Shown here one piece after another: positions 1-5,392 of a stretch of DNA of 10,432 nt; the first letter of the stretch is position 1, and each line of letters starts with the position of its first letter. Below the pieces are notes generated by a model. That model ran no database searches. It worked only from the letters and a program-made list of their open reading frames with translations, and was not told the DNA's origin. The DNA comes from Acidimicrobiia bacterium. Lineage in GTDB: Bacteria; Actinomycetota; Acidimicrobiia; Spongiisociales; ZC4RG35. The stretch lies in assembly GCA_029865445.1 (NCBI GenBank), contig JAOUGY010000116.1:1-10432 (forward strand), written 5' to 3'. The position numbers and the translations under genes are program-made.

Positions 1-159
1 GGAGATCCCGAGCTCGCCGGCGATCCTGTGGACGTCGGCCAGGCCCAGCCCCGGATCCGTCGCGCCCGTGACCTGATCGTCGAGACGCGAAGCCAGCCGG
101 ATGATCTCACCGACGTCCTCGTCGGAAAAGCGGTGCTCGAGCCCTTCGCTCCGTTCCAC
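1..159 (-). CDS. N-terminal fragment of a protein with the same N-terminal domain as the 2TM protein at 1678-2106 (partial)
   Basis: Only the first 53 codons lie in the window; the rest continues past position 1. Translation from a GTG at 159 gives a short helical domain containing RFSDEDVGEIIRLASRLD and then GLGLADVHRIAGELGIS. It lines up with the N-terminus of the protein at 1678-2106 (RRFNQDEVGEFIEAAKRLD, then GLTVDDLRRVALELRVS), so the two are paralogous over this part. That domain commonly precedes a two-helix membrane domain in bacterial proteins, and this one may do the same, but its C-terminus is not visible. GTG 159 was chosen because no ATG, GTG or TTG lies in frame between it and the preceding stop at 197. 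No strong ribosome-binding site is seen. It follows the lipoprotein gene by 37 bp on the same strand and is probably the next gene of that operon. Confidence 0.7.
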   Translation of the reverse strand, partial: MERSEGLEHRFSDEDVGEIIRLASRLDDQVTGATDPGLGLADVHRIAGELGIS

Positions 160-196
160 GCCCGAATCGTACCGACCGCCCGCTGACAGGTGGGCG

Positions 197-1678
197 TCAC
201 TGGTAGCTGATGAACACCGGTTGGGGGTCGACGGACAGCGTCTGTGCCGGTGTCGCCGTCGGCGTGTCCTCGTCGTAGAAATTCTTCCACCCCCACAACC
301 ATCCCGTGTCTAGGGCTCCCTGAGTGATCGCATCGAATGTGCCGTACTTGCTCGCCAGCGGTCCCTGGCCATCCATCTGGATGACGACGGCCAGCTCCGG
401 GTGCGTCCGAACATCCTGGCGGTCGCTGATCATCGAGAGCTTGAACTGGTGGACCATGAAGAGTTTCTGAGGCAGAGCGTGTTCGCGTACGAGGCCTGCG
501 AGCCAGCCGGACACCTCGTTGATCTCTGCGGCGGAGACCGTTCCGATCTGTCGCAGGTGAACCTGATCGGGGCCCAACCGCCACTCCGGATCGAGCGCGA
601 GACCGACGTGAGGGAGCAACAGCAGCTCCTCGTATCGTTGCGCCTGGGTGAGGAAATCGGTGCGTCCCGGCTGGAGATCGATCACCACATACACACCGGA
701 CGCCGCCGCCGCATCGATCCAGGGGCGAATGTCGTCGACGGACAGCTCCGCCGAATAGTCGCCGTCCTCTCCTGCGCCAGCCGATGCCACCGTCGCGATC
801 AGGTCGAAAGCCGGGATCGACGTCACGCCGTCTTCCGCCTCGTACGCCGCGGCGAGTTCGCGGGCGCGATCGACCGATGCCACGGCGTCCTGTTCACCCA
901 GTACACCGAGGGCGGGGGAGTACGGGCTCCCGTAGAGGGCCACCATCCGCCGGTCCGCCAGCACCAGCTGTCCGCCGCCCGGCACCTCGAGGCCTCTGCG
1001 CACGACATCGAGCTGCCATGTCGCCCGATCGGGAAATGCTCCGACGAAGGTCACCCGACCGTCGACCACGGCGGACCGCTCGTCGCCGTCGATGCTCCGG
1101 AGGTCGGAGGGCGCTTGGGCGATCCGGCCACCGCCTGCTGCTGCCGCCGGTGCCACCACCAAGCCGAGGTCTCCGGCACCCCTGGCCAGCATCCACAGGC
1201 GTTCGCCCGAGGGTTCGTGGCGCTCCGGACTGCGATTGGCCGGACGCGAGACCATCCTCGTCTCGGGGAAGCGATCCAAGGTCACGCCCACGGTGACCAC
1301 TGTGCGTGGGCGGAGTCGTTCTACCTCGGCTCTCACCCTGGCCGGATCGTCGGAAGAGAGCACCAAGAGCGGGCCCCCTTCCGCCACCGCCACTTGCGAT
1401 CCCGTGGCGAGGGCGGCGGAAGCCGTACCGGAGACCACGACATGGTCGGCACACGTGGGGAACACTGCCTGGGAGAGGGCGATGGACGCCTCTTGCAGAT
1501 CGTCGGTTGAGGCGAGCGCCTCGGTCTCGACCGCCACAGGCTCGCACATCCGCTCGGGGACGGTCACTTCTGTGGTGGTCGACACGAGTGACGTGGGCGT
1601 TGTCGTGGCGATCGGTCCAGCAGGCGCGGCCGTGCATGCAGCGACCAGCAGGGCGGTAGCCGCCAACCCGGCTCTCAT
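197..1678 (-). CDS. Secreted lipoprotein with a cell-wall-binding-like repeat and a conserved C-terminal domain
   Basis: A 493-residue protein. The N-terminus is a short lipoprotein signal ending in lipobox V12-A-A-C15, followed by a Thr/Ser/Pro-rich linker to about residue 45, so it should be anchored on the outer face of the membrane. Residues about 78-132 (VVVSGTASAALATG, GGPLLVL, LRPRTVVTVG) resemble one degenerate cell wall binding repeat 2 unit. The C-terminal part, about 240-493, reads as one alpha/beta domain with strands such as YVVIDLQPG (330-338), GLALDPEWRL (359-368), FMVHQF (407-412) and VVIQMDG (431-437), and ends KNFYDEDTP...PVFISYQ. From memory this domain recurs in actinobacterial lipoproteins; a TIM-barrel-like fold is my inference, and no catalytic function can be assigned. 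The frame is open upstream to 1789, but ATG 1678 is chosen because it directly precedes the signal peptide and overlaps the stop of the upstream 2TM gene as ATGA. Confidence 0.85.
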   Translation of the reverse strand: MRAGLAATALLVAACTAAPAGPIATTTPTSLVSTTTEVTVPERMCEPVAVETEALASTDDLQEASIALSQAVFPTCADHVVVSGTASAALATGSQVAVAEGGPLLVLSSDDPARVRAEVERLRPRTVVTVGVTLDRFPETRMVSRPANRSPERHEPSGERLWMLARGAGDLGLVVAPAAAAGGGRIAQAPSDLRSIDGDERSAVVDGRVTFVGAFPDRATWQLDVVRRGLEVPGGGQLVLADRRMVALYGSPYSPALGVLGEQDAVASVDRARELAAAYEAEDGVTSIPAFDLIATVASAGAGEDGDYSAELSVDDIRPWIDAAAASGVYVVIDLQPGRTDFLTQAQRYEELLLLPHVGLALDPEWRLGPDQVHLRQIGTVSAAEINEVSGWLAGLVREHALPQKLFMVHQFKLSMISDRQDVRTHPELAVVIQMDGQGPLASKYGTFDAITQGALDTGWLWGWKNFYDEDTPTATPAQTLSVDPQPVFISYQ

Positions 1679-2106
1679 CACGTCTGGTCTTCGACCCTGA
1701 ACAACACGTTGAGTGTTTGGATTCCCACCGCGACGCCCCAGCCTGCGGCCGGCCACCACACGCAATCGATCGATTGGTCCGCGAACCAATCGAAGGCCGC
1801 AAGCCCCGCGATGGTGGCGAAGTATGTGGTGAGGCTCGCTCTCCGCTCCATCAATTGGGCGGGACGGTTCGAACCGGTCGTCTCGCGGTCCACGGCTCCG
1901 GATTCGTCGAGCATTCGAGCCTGAACGACTTCGAGGATGGCTTCATCGGAGACCCTCAACTCCAGGGCGACGCGACGGAGATCGTCGACCGTGAGACCGT
2001 CGGCGCCGCCTCGATCTTGGTCGAGTCGCTTCGCGGCTTCGATGAACTCACCCACCTCGTCCTGATTGAAGCGACGATCGGAGAAGTCGCTGAGATCCAC
2101 GTCCAT
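1678..2106 (-). CDS. 2TM-domain membrane protein with an N-terminal helical regulatory-type domain
   Basis: A 142-residue protein in two parts. Residues about 8-65 form a helical domain (RRFNQDEVGEFIEAAKRLD, GLTVDDLRRVALELRVSDEAI) also found in the partial gene at 1-159. Residues about 88-137 match the 2TM domain pattern: a charged lead-in MERRASLTTYF, a first helix to about 110, then WWPAAGWGVAVGIQTLNVLF with the typical W-x-P-x-x-GWG turn before the second helix. The family is of unknown function; similar two-helix segments are found fused to helical or sensory domains. It lies 12 bp after the zinc-ribbon gene, and its TGA overlaps the ATG of the lipoprotein gene by 4 bp, so translation of the lipoprotein is probably coupled to it. 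The start at ATG 2106 has no clear ribosome-binding site. Confidence 0.85.
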   Translation of the reverse strand: MDVDLSDFSDRRFNQDEVGEFIEAAKRLDQDRGGADGLTVDDLRRVALELRVSDEAILEVVQARMLDESGAVDRETTGSNRPAQLMERRASLTTYFATIAGLAAFDWFADQSIDCVWWPAAGWGVAVGIQTLNVLFRVEDQT

Positions 2107-2118
2107 GAGTCTATTGGA

Positions 2119-2400
2119 TCAGCCGAGCGTCAACCGGACCCACGCTCTACGGTGGCATGCCGGACAGCGGAGTCGCCGTGAGTAGGGCTTGCCGGGGACC
2201 CAGAGGCTCAGGCCCAGGACGCGGCGCAGAGCATCTCCGGCGCCGACGTGTGTGGTCGCACCACACCGCTGGCAGTCGATGAGGACGGGACCGGGAGGCT
2301 GATCGGCGTGGGAGAAGAGCGCCGCCTTTCCGTCCGCTGCCTGATCCTGTCCCGTCTGGGACGTGAACAATGCGCGTTTGCCGGTTGGGTCGTGGCTCAT
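2119..2400 (-). CDS. Small zinc-ribbon protein with repeated GK(R/A)ALF motifs
   Basis: A 93-residue protein. The N-terminal third is polar and probably disordered and carries two copies of a short motif, GKRALFTS (7-14) and GKAALFSH (24-31). The rest is a zinc-ribbon with Cys pairs C43-Q-R-C46 and C79-P-A-C82, separated by a hydrophobic segment around 61-69 (VLGLSLWVP). I recall similar small actinobacterial proteins with a GRRALFS-type N-terminus and two CxxC pairs; none has a function I know. The fold suggests metal binding and a nucleic-acid or protein-binding role, which is inference. The ATG at 2400 overlaps the stop of the parA-like gene as ATGA, with GGAGG about 8 nt upstream, so both the start and the coupling are well supported. 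Confidence 0.8.
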   Translation of the reverse strand: MSHDPTGKRALFTSQTGQDQAADGKAALFSHADQPPGPVLIDCQRCGATTHVGAGDALRRVLGLSLWVPGKPYSRRLRCPACHRRAWVRLTLG

Positions 2401-3149
2401 GTCAAGGCCTCCAGATGTGCTGCGAGTTCACGATACGCCATGGCTGCTCGGGATGAGCTGGCGTGGTCGAGGATCGAGATCCCACGCCCCGGAGATTCGG
2501 CGACCTTCACCGATTTGGGAATGAACGGTTCGAGGATGCGGATGTCGTGTGACTCGCGAATCCGGGCGACCACATCGCGACCCAGCCGGGTGCGGCTGTC
2601 GAAGAGTGTGATCACCGCACCCGCCACTTCGAGTTCGGGATTTGTGAACGACCTGACGTCGGTGACGGTCTCGAGCAACTGCCCCAGACCTCGCAGCGTC
2701 AGCAACTCCGCTTGCAGCGGGATCAACACTTCTCGTGCCGCGGTGAGTCCGTTGATCGTGAGGATCCCCAGCGATGGCGGGCAATCGATGAGCACGAAGT
2801 CATACCGCTCGGTAGTGGCCCGGAGCGCTCTCTGCAGCACGTACTCGCGACCGGTCTTGGCCAGGAGATGAACCTCGGCTCCGGCGAGGTCGATAGAGGA
2901 AGGAGCGACGTCGAGTCCGTGTGACTCGTACAAGATGTCATCGATCGATGCACGTCCCATCATCACCTCGTGCATCGACGGTTCCGGCTCGTCCTCGACG
3001 CCGGCGGCGAACGAGAGCGAGGCCTGAGGATCCAGATCTACGACCAGGACCGACGCACCCCTCTCGGCGAGGGCCGCCCCCAGCGCGTGAACCGTGGTCG
3101 TCTTGGCCACGCCTCCCTTCTGGTTGGCAACCGCGATGACTCTGCCCAT
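2397..3149 (-). CDS. parA: ParA/Soj-family ATPase (no ParB partner in the window)
   Basis: A 250-residue ParA/MinD-superfamily ATPase of the short Soj type, without an N-terminal helix-turn-helix. It has the deviant Walker A motif K11-GGVAKTT with the signature Lys11 and Lys16, the VVDLDPQ motif with D38 and D40, and the Walker B strand FVLIDCPPSLG with D122. Such ATPases dimerise on ATP, bind DNA non-specifically and move chromosomes, plasmids or protein cargo when stimulated by a partner. No parB, parS site or other partition gene is present; the gene instead leads an operon with a zinc-ribbon, a 2TM protein and a lipoprotein. It may therefore be an orphan ParA positioning a cargo other than DNA, which is inference. 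The ATG at 3149 has GGAG about 9 nt upstream. A divergent DUF427 gene begins 71 bp away. Confidence 0.92.
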   Translation of the reverse strand: MGRVIAVANQKGGVAKTTTVHALGAALAERGASVLVVDLDPQASLSFAAGVEDEPEPSMHEVMMGRASIDDILYESHGLDVAPSSIDLAGAEVHLLAKTGREYVLQRALRATTERYDFVLIDCPPSLGILTINGLTAAREVLIPLQAELLTLRGLGQLLETVTDVRSFTNPELEVAGAVITLFDSRTRLGRDVVARIRESHDIRILEPFIPKSVKVAESPGRGISILDHASSSRAAMAYRELAAHLEALT

Positions 3150-3175
3150 GACCAGATTCTCCCACGGGAATCAGG

Positions 3176-3201
3176 CGAACGTTTCGACTGTTGGGACCAA
3201 C
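3176..3201. promoter_or_regulatory. Two short inverted repeats in the divergent parA / DUF427 intergenic region
   Basis: The 71-bp gap between the two divergent starts holds CGAA-CGT-TTCG at 3176-3186 and GTTGG-GA-CCAAC at 3190-3201. Both are short perfect dyads in the place expected for an operator or overlapping promoters. No convincing -35/-10 pair could be fixed on either strand. The first is not a LexA-type box, because its half-sites are too close. The call rests only on symmetry and position. Confidence 0.2.
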
Positions 3202-3220
3202 CACACGAACAGGAGAGATG

Positions 3221-3958
3221 ATGACGGATCGCGGACGAGTGCGAGTCGAGCCAGGCGCCAAACGAGTCAGGGCAATGCTCGACGGGCAGTACGTGGCCGA
3301 CACCACGACACCGCTTCTCGTGTGGGAGAAGCCGTACTACCCGACCTACTACATCCCTCTCTCCGACATCGCCGACGGAGTGCTGGTGGACAGCGGGCAA
3401 CGATCGAAGTTGCCCAGCAGGGGAGAGGCCGTCGAATACGCCGTCGTCACCCAAGCGGGGACCCGACCGGATGCAGCCTATGCCCACCCGGAGTCGCCGA
3501 TCCAGGAACTCCGATCGGCGGTCGCACTGCGTTGGGATGCCATGGATCACTGGTTCGAAGAGGACGAAGAAGTTTTTGTCCACCCCCGCGACCCATACAA
3601 GCGCGTGGACGTACTTCGCTCGTCCCGAACCGTTCGGGTGGAGATCGACGGGGTGACCGTCGCCGAGAGCTCCAACCCGACTCTGCTGTTCGAAACCAGT
3701 CTCCCCACCCGGTATTACCTCCCGATGACCGACGTCCGCATGGACCTGTTGACGCCCACCGACACGGTCACGAGTTGCCCGTACAAGGGCGATGCCAACT
3801 ACTGGTCGGTGGGGGAGCGCCGCGACATCGCCTGGGGATACCGGTTCCCGGTGCGCGAATCCCAGGGCATCGAAGGCCTGGTTTGTTTCTACAACGAGAA
3901 GGTCGACATCACGGTCGACGGGGTGGCCGGAGAGCGGCCAAACACGGTCTTCTCCTGA
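3221..3958 (+). CDS. Tandem DUF427-domain protein
   Basis: A 245-residue protein made of two DUF427 units. The first runs from about 1 to 115 (GRVRVEPGAKRVRAMLDGQYVADT, LLVWEKPYYPTYYIP); the second from about 119 to 240 (RTVRVEIDGVTVAES, LLFETSLPTRYYLPMTDVRMDLL, TSCPYKGDANYWSV, GLVCFYNEKVDITVDG). The second copy carries the better conserved core with the CPYKG turn and the FYNEKVD strand; the first is more diverged, lacking the CPYKG-like segment. DUF427 proteins are small beta-rich cytoplasmic proteins common in Actinobacteria whose biochemical role I do not know. Two ATGs lie side by side; the second (3221) is preferred because it is 5 nt from AGGAG (3211-3215), while the first is only 2 nt away. 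The gene is divergent from parA and 72 bp upstream of a pair of short reading frames. Confidence 0.88.
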   Translation: MTDRGRVRVEPGAKRVRAMLDGQYVADTTTPLLVWEKPYYPTYYIPLSDIADGVLVDSGQRSKLPSRGEAVEYAVVTQAGTRPDAAYAHPESPIQELRSAVALRWDAMDHWFEEDEEVFVHPRDPYKRVDVLRSSRTVRVEIDGVTVAESSNPTLLFETSLPTRYYLPMTDVRMDLLTPTDTVTSCPYKGDANYWSVGERRDIAWGYRFPVRESQGIEGLVCFYNEKVDITVDGVAGERPNTVFS

Positions 3959-4024
3959 GGTTCGGTAATTCACCGACATCGGCACACGAGCGACGCCTAA
4001 CGTCGGTTCCACGATGACAGAAGA

Positions 4025-4103
4025 GAGGAGGTGAACAGCTTGTACCTGACAGTGACTCTCGAGATCGCGTCTGCCGGCTGCGCCTCCTCGGCGCTCCCGA
4101 CAG
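4025..4103 (+). promoter_or_regulatory. Candidate self-regulating RNA structure: ribosome-binding site with internal complement, plus hairpin
   Basis: The ribosome-binding site of the first short frame, GAGGAGG at 4025-4031, has a perfect complement, CCTCCTC, at 4083-4089 inside that frame; pairing can extend to 9 bp (4025-4033 with 4081-4089) with one G-U. The same complement lies in a competing local hairpin at 4071-4103: CTG-CGG arms, a C/A mismatch, a 2x2 internal loop, a GCGCC/GGCGC stem (4080-4084, 4090-4094) and a TCCTC loop. The two structures are mutually exclusive, as in attenuator-type controls. Anti-ribosome-site sequences also arise by chance in Ser/Ala codons, so the functional claim is weak. 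Confidence 0.3.
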
Positions 4104-4111
4104 TCGATTGA
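4031..4111 (+). CDS. Short reading frame 1: 26-residue peptide
   Basis: GTG at 4031 (or the in-frame TTG at 4040) opens a frame of 26 codons (23 from TTG) ending at TGA 4109-4111. The sequence GAGAGGAGG immediately before gives one of the strongest ribosome-binding sites in the window: for GTG the core is too close, while for TTG 4040 the spacing is about 8 nt, so TTG is the likelier start. The peptide begins LYLTVTLEIASAGC and has no charged cluster or clear signal sequence. It contains one Cys and several Ser/Thr. No RiPP-modifying enzyme is near, so there is no ground to call it a natural-product precursor. It could be a leader peptide controlling the next frame, or the site could be part of a non-coding RNA. 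I do not recognise it. Confidence 0.4.
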   Translation: MNSLYLTVTLEIASAGCASSALPTVD

Positions 4112-4141
4112 CTCGATTGCTCGATCGAAAGGAGCGTTGCC

Positions 4142-4279
4142 ATGCACGCCGTCCACGAAGCCGTGGTCAAGGCGATGGTCGAATACCGTCGACCCGTATC
4201 GCAACGTCGCCCGGCGTCTCGGCCGGTCAAGCGGGAGGATCCCCGCCGACCGAATCCGAAACCGCCGAAGGCGGCATGA
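4142..4279 (+). CDS. Short reading frame 2: 45-residue basic, proline-rich protein
   Basis: ATG at 4142 is preceded by AAAGGAG with 7 nt spacing and opens a frame of 45 codons ending at TGA 4277-4279, just 6 bp before the arm of a strong terminator. The N-terminal third (MHAVHEAVVKAMVEY) could form a short amphipathic helix; the remainder is rich in Arg, Lys and Pro (RRPVSQRRPASRP, RRPNPKPPKAA), like a nucleic-acid-binding or disordered tail. A longer overlapping frame on the same strand (4108-4374) was rejected because it reads through the terminator. Inside the frame the RNA can form two hairpins: 4224-4252 (CGGTC/GACCG and GCGGG/CCCGC around an AGGATC loop) and 4262-4274 (CCGCC-GAA-GGCGG). 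I do not recognise a family. Confidence 0.5.
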   Translation: MHAVHEAVVKAMVEYRRPVSQRRPASRPVKREDPRRPNPKPPKAA

Positions 4280-4285
4280 AGACCG

Positions 4286-4330
4286 GACAGGGGACCCCTC
4301 CCCATGAGTGGGTCCCCTGTCTCTTGTTTG
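4286..4330 (+). terminator. Strong intrinsic terminator
   Basis: A perfect 12-bp stem, GACAGGGGACCC (4286-4297) with GGGTCCCCTGTC (4310-4321), has a 12-nt loop and is followed by TCTTGTTTG. It lies 6 bp after the second short frame and 81 bp before azlC, so it probably ends the DUF427/short-frame transcript and insulates azlCD. The stem itself is nearly palindromic, so it could also act on the minus strand, but the T-run is only on the plus side. Confidence 0.85.
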
Positions 4331-4398
4331 CTCCTCGGAGCCGGCCGGTGTTCTGTTCCTGGCGCGATGGTTGAATCTCCTCCTGGATCGACTCCTTC

Positions 4399-4404
4399 TA
4401 CGAT
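4399..4404 (+). promoter_or_regulatory. Candidate -10 element for leaderless azlC transcript
   Basis: TACGAT ends 6 nt before the azlC ATG (4411), which has no ribosome-binding site. In actinobacteria such a -10 at this distance typically makes a leaderless mRNA starting at the ATG itself. The best -35-like match, TTGAAT at 4371-4376, is 22 nt away, which is too far, so the -35 is not settled. Confidence 0.35.
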
Positions 4405-4410
4405 CCGCTG

Positions 4411-5076
4411 ATGCACTGGCCCAGCGCTCGCCTCGGCATGCGTCACATGGCACCGCTGTTGCTGGGCGCCTTTCCGTTCGGCGTCGTGCTCGGTGTCACC
4501 GTCGCCGAATCCACGGTTCCCGACTGGGCCGGATGGTTGAGTGGGTTACTCATCTTCGGAGGTTCGGCCCAGCTGGTGTCGATCACTCTGCTTGGCGAGG
4601 GCGCGCCCGCCGCGTCCGCCCTCGCCGCCGCCCTTGTCGTGAACGCCCGCCATGTCATGTATTCGGCAGCCATGGTTCCGAAGTTCCGGCACCAGCCCCG
4701 ATGGTTTCGATGGCTCGGTCCATACCTGCTCATCGACCAGGTGTTCGCCCTGTGTTCGGTCCGTGACGACGAACCGCAGCGGTGGCGCTCCTACTACCTG
4801 GGAATGGGGATCCTCGCGCTGTCGATGTGGATGATCGCCATGACGGTCGGCTTGACCCTGGGGGCCGTGGTACCCGATGGACTGGGCCTGGACTTCGGGA
4901 TTCCGATCTTGTTCATCGGGCTGGTGGTGCCGACCCTCGTTCGACGCCCACCCGTGGTGGCCGCACTCGTGGCAGTCGTGGTTGCGGCCCTCACAACCTG
5001 GGTCCCTCACCGGGGCGGAATCCTCATCGGCGGTGCCGCAGGCATGGTCGCCGGAGCGATCGCGGACGGCCGGTGA
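4411..5076 (+). CDS. azlC: AzlC-family branched-chain amino acid exporter, large subunit
   Basis: A 221-residue polytopic membrane protein with the AzlC signature: a lead-in LLLGAFPFGVVLGVTVAEST (17-36), the IFGGSAQLVSITLLGEG segment (48-64), and VVNARHVMYSAAMVPKF (76-92) with the typical N-x-R-H. Further helices continue to the C-terminus (GILALSMWMIAMTVGLTL; PPVVAALVAVVVAAL). AzlC forms a two-subunit permease with AzlD that exports branched-chain amino acids or analogues; the substrate here is inferred from family only. ATG 4411 is used because of the -10-like TACGAT just upstream; in-frame ATGs at 4438 and 4447 are possible alternatives and also lack ribosome-binding sites. The TGA overlaps the azlD GTG as GTGA. 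The gene follows a strong terminator. Confidence 0.92.
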   Translation: MHWPSARLGMRHMAPLLLGAFPFGVVLGVTVAESTVPDWAGWLSGLLIFGGSAQLVSITLLGEGAPAASALAAALVVNARHVMYSAAMVPKFRHQPRWFRWLGPYLLIDQVFALCSVRDDEPQRWRSYYLGMGILALSMWMIAMTVGLTLGAVVPDGLGLDFGIPILFIGLVVPTLVRRPPVVAALVAVVVAALTTWVPHRGGILIGGAAGMVAGAIADGR

Positions 5077-5387
5077 GAGAATTCCTCGTCTTTGTGGCGG
5101 CCGGTGCCGGCGTCTACCTCGCCCGGGCGTCGTTCATCGCAGCCGTTGGTGACCGGACGCTGCCGGAGTGGGCGGAACGGCTGCTGCGCAATGTCGGTCC
5201 GGCGGTTCTTGCGGCGCTCGTCACTTCGCTGCTCCTCACCGACGGAATCGGGTCGTTCGTCACCAATCCGGCTCGGCTTCTCGCCGTGGCCGTGTCCATC
5301 CCCACGGCTGTGAAAACCAGAAGCTTCGTGTGGACCTTCGTCGTGGGGATGGCGATGTTCTGGACCGTGGGGGCAATCACCGGGTGA
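5073..5387 (+). CDS. azlD: AzlD-family branched-chain amino acid exporter, small subunit
   Basis: A 104-residue hydrophobic protein of the size typical for AzlD, with about three to four membrane segments (LVFVAAGAGVYLARA near the N-terminus; VLAALVTSLLL at 45-55; LLAVAVSIPTAV at 69-80; WTFVVGMAMFWTVGAI at 87-102). The loop sequence RTLPEWAERLLRNVGPAVLAAL matches the AzlD pattern in which a Pro-x-W-x-x-R segment precedes a conserved helix. The GTG at 5073 overlaps the azlC stop by 4 bp (GTGA), so translation is coupled and the two subunits should be made in step. The gene ends 5 bp from the stop of the convergent endonuclease-family gene, with no terminator between them. Confidence 0.9.
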   Translation: MREFLVFVAAGAGVYLARASFIAAVGDRTLPEWAERLLRNVGPAVLAALVTSLLLTDGIGSFVTNPARLLAVAVSIPTAVKTRSFVWTFVVGMAMFWTVGAITG

Positions 5388-5392
5388 GGAAA

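Noticed and set aside
401..1510. Long plus-strand frame of 369 codons
   Set aside because: It is antisense to the lipoprotein gene, rich in His and Arg as shadow frames in GC-rich DNA are, and has no domain.
1763..1776. 14-bp perfect palindrome CAATCGATCGATTG
   Set aside because: It lies within the 2TM coding sequence (Gln-Ser-Ile-Asp region) and GATCGAT-type palindromes arise easily from these codons; no second copy was found.
1865..1876. 12-bp palindrome CGGTTCGAACCG
   Set aside because: It is inside coding sequence and lacks the 4-bp spacing between half-sites of an actinobacterial LexA box.
3176..3186. LexA/SOS box upstream of parA
   Set aside because: The CGAAC and GTTTC halves are adjacent rather than separated by four bases.
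4031..4111. Lanthipeptide or other RiPP precursor
   Set aside because: It has a single Cys and some Ser/Thr, but no modification, protease or export gene of that type is in the window.
4108..4374. 88-codon plus-strand frame spanning the short genes
   Set aside because: It reads straight through the strong terminator and lacks a ribosome-binding site at its start; the 45-codon frame at 4142 has a better site and stops before the terminator.
3997..4446. 149-codon minus-strand frame opposite the short genes
   Set aside because: Composition is typical of a shadow frame, it crosses the terminator stem and the azlC start, and it shows no recognisable domain.
3038..4453. Long minus-strand frame of 471 codons
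   Set aside because: It overlaps the DUF427 gene, parA and the terminator; the opposite strand holds recognisable proteins.
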